Shown in pieces: positions 63,899-64,000 of a stretch of 64,000 nucleotides of DNA. A program made the translations under genes and the position numbers. The first letter of the stretch is position 1; each line of letters starts with the position of its first letter. The notes under the pieces were generated by a model. The model did no database searches, had not been told where the DNA came from, and worked only from the letters and a program-made list of their open reading frames with translations. This DNA is from Streptomyces sp. NBC_01497 (GTDB taxonomy: Bacteria; Actinomycetota; Actinomycetes; Streptomycetales; Streptomycetaceae), in NCBI RefSeq assembly GCF_036250695.1, contig NZ_CP109427.1, positions 434,001-498,000 on the forward strand, given 5' to 3'.

Positions 63899-64000
63899 AT
63901 GGGAGACCGGGAAACGCGGGCAGCGCTGGACCGTCACTGGACGGCCTCGGCTGCCGGAGACCAGGACACCGAGCACGAGATCTATCACGATGACGTGATC
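63899..64000 (+). CDS. SnoaL-like/NTF2 family protein, start only (runs off the window)
   Basis: The ATG at 63899 has a GGAGGGAAGG ribosome site and opens a frame that is still open at the window end. The 34 visible residues (MGDRETRAALDRHWTASAAG, then DQDTEHEIYHDDVI) match the first helices and the acidic start of the beta sheet of SnoaL-like/NTF2 proteins, such as those beginning ALxRHWxASAxGDxxxExxIYxDD. The rest of the gene, and so its function, lies beyond this window. Confidence 0.7.
   Translation, partial: MGDRETRAALDRHWTASAAGDQDTEHEIYHDDVI

Overview
This window looks like Streptomyces, or a very close high-GC actinomycete. Nearly all real reading frames have G or C in the third codon position, GTG starts are common, and the families are typical of the genus: LacI/PadR/MarR/TetR regulators, PAS-GAF-SpoIIE phosphatases, Tat-exported glycanases, sedolisin-like proteases and LtrA. 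There are no rRNA, tRNA or core housekeeping genes. The many secreted hydrolases and the many broken genes suggest an accessory, arm-like part of the chromosome; that is inference.

Layout. 0-10 kb: a hemolysin III-like membrane protein cut by the window edge, two uncharacterised proteins, a phytanoyl-CoA-dioxygenase plus sugar-transporter operon divergent from its likely LacI repressor (double palindromic operator between them), and a large PAS/GAF/SpoIIE-like/HATPase protein whose phosphatase domain has lost its metal-binding acids. 10-17 kb: a GH13 glycosidase, the 3' end of a lost GH1 beta-glucosidase, an ABC exporter and a lipoprotein. 17-31 kb: a secreted-protein block with two sedolisin-like (S53) proteases, one of 1312 residues with Kelch repeats, a DUF4232-like protein, a 58-residue membrane protein missed by size filters, an inositol-monophosphatase-like protein, a SnoaL/PadR divergent pair, an I36-type metalloprotease inhibitor and an M12B-like metalloprotease.

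31-38.5 kb is a decaying oxidative cluster: an alpha/beta hydrolase, a frameshifted FAD oxidase, a small monooxygenase, a quinone oxidoreductase and a luciferase-like monooxygenase. The oxidoreductase is split by a 2467-bp IS630-like transposon with 31-bp inverted ends. Unusually, this transposon carries two passenger genes, a MarR regulator and a cupin, divergently transcribed over two palindromic operators. 38.8-47.7 kb: an intact PAS/GAF/SpoIIE phosphatase (a natural contrast to the degenerate one), a TauE/SafE permease and AraC regulator pair, a MarR gene preceded by six 15-bp tandem repeats, LtrA, a TetR gene with a probably leaderless promoter, and a second FAD oxidase with a (Gly-Ser) microsatellite.

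48-64 kb is mainly polysaccharide and protein breakdown: a GH64 beta-1,3-glucanase (Tat), a protealysin-like M4 protease next to an emfourin-type inhibitor, a GH92 alpha-mannosidase and a GH2 glycosidase transcribed in the same direction behind a LacI-type operator, a two-domain VOC protein, a cytochrome P450 and the start of a SnoaL-like gene. Several remnants (TetR, GH1, FecCD permease, ArsR) keep only their 3' ends, a recurring pattern of 5' loss across the window.
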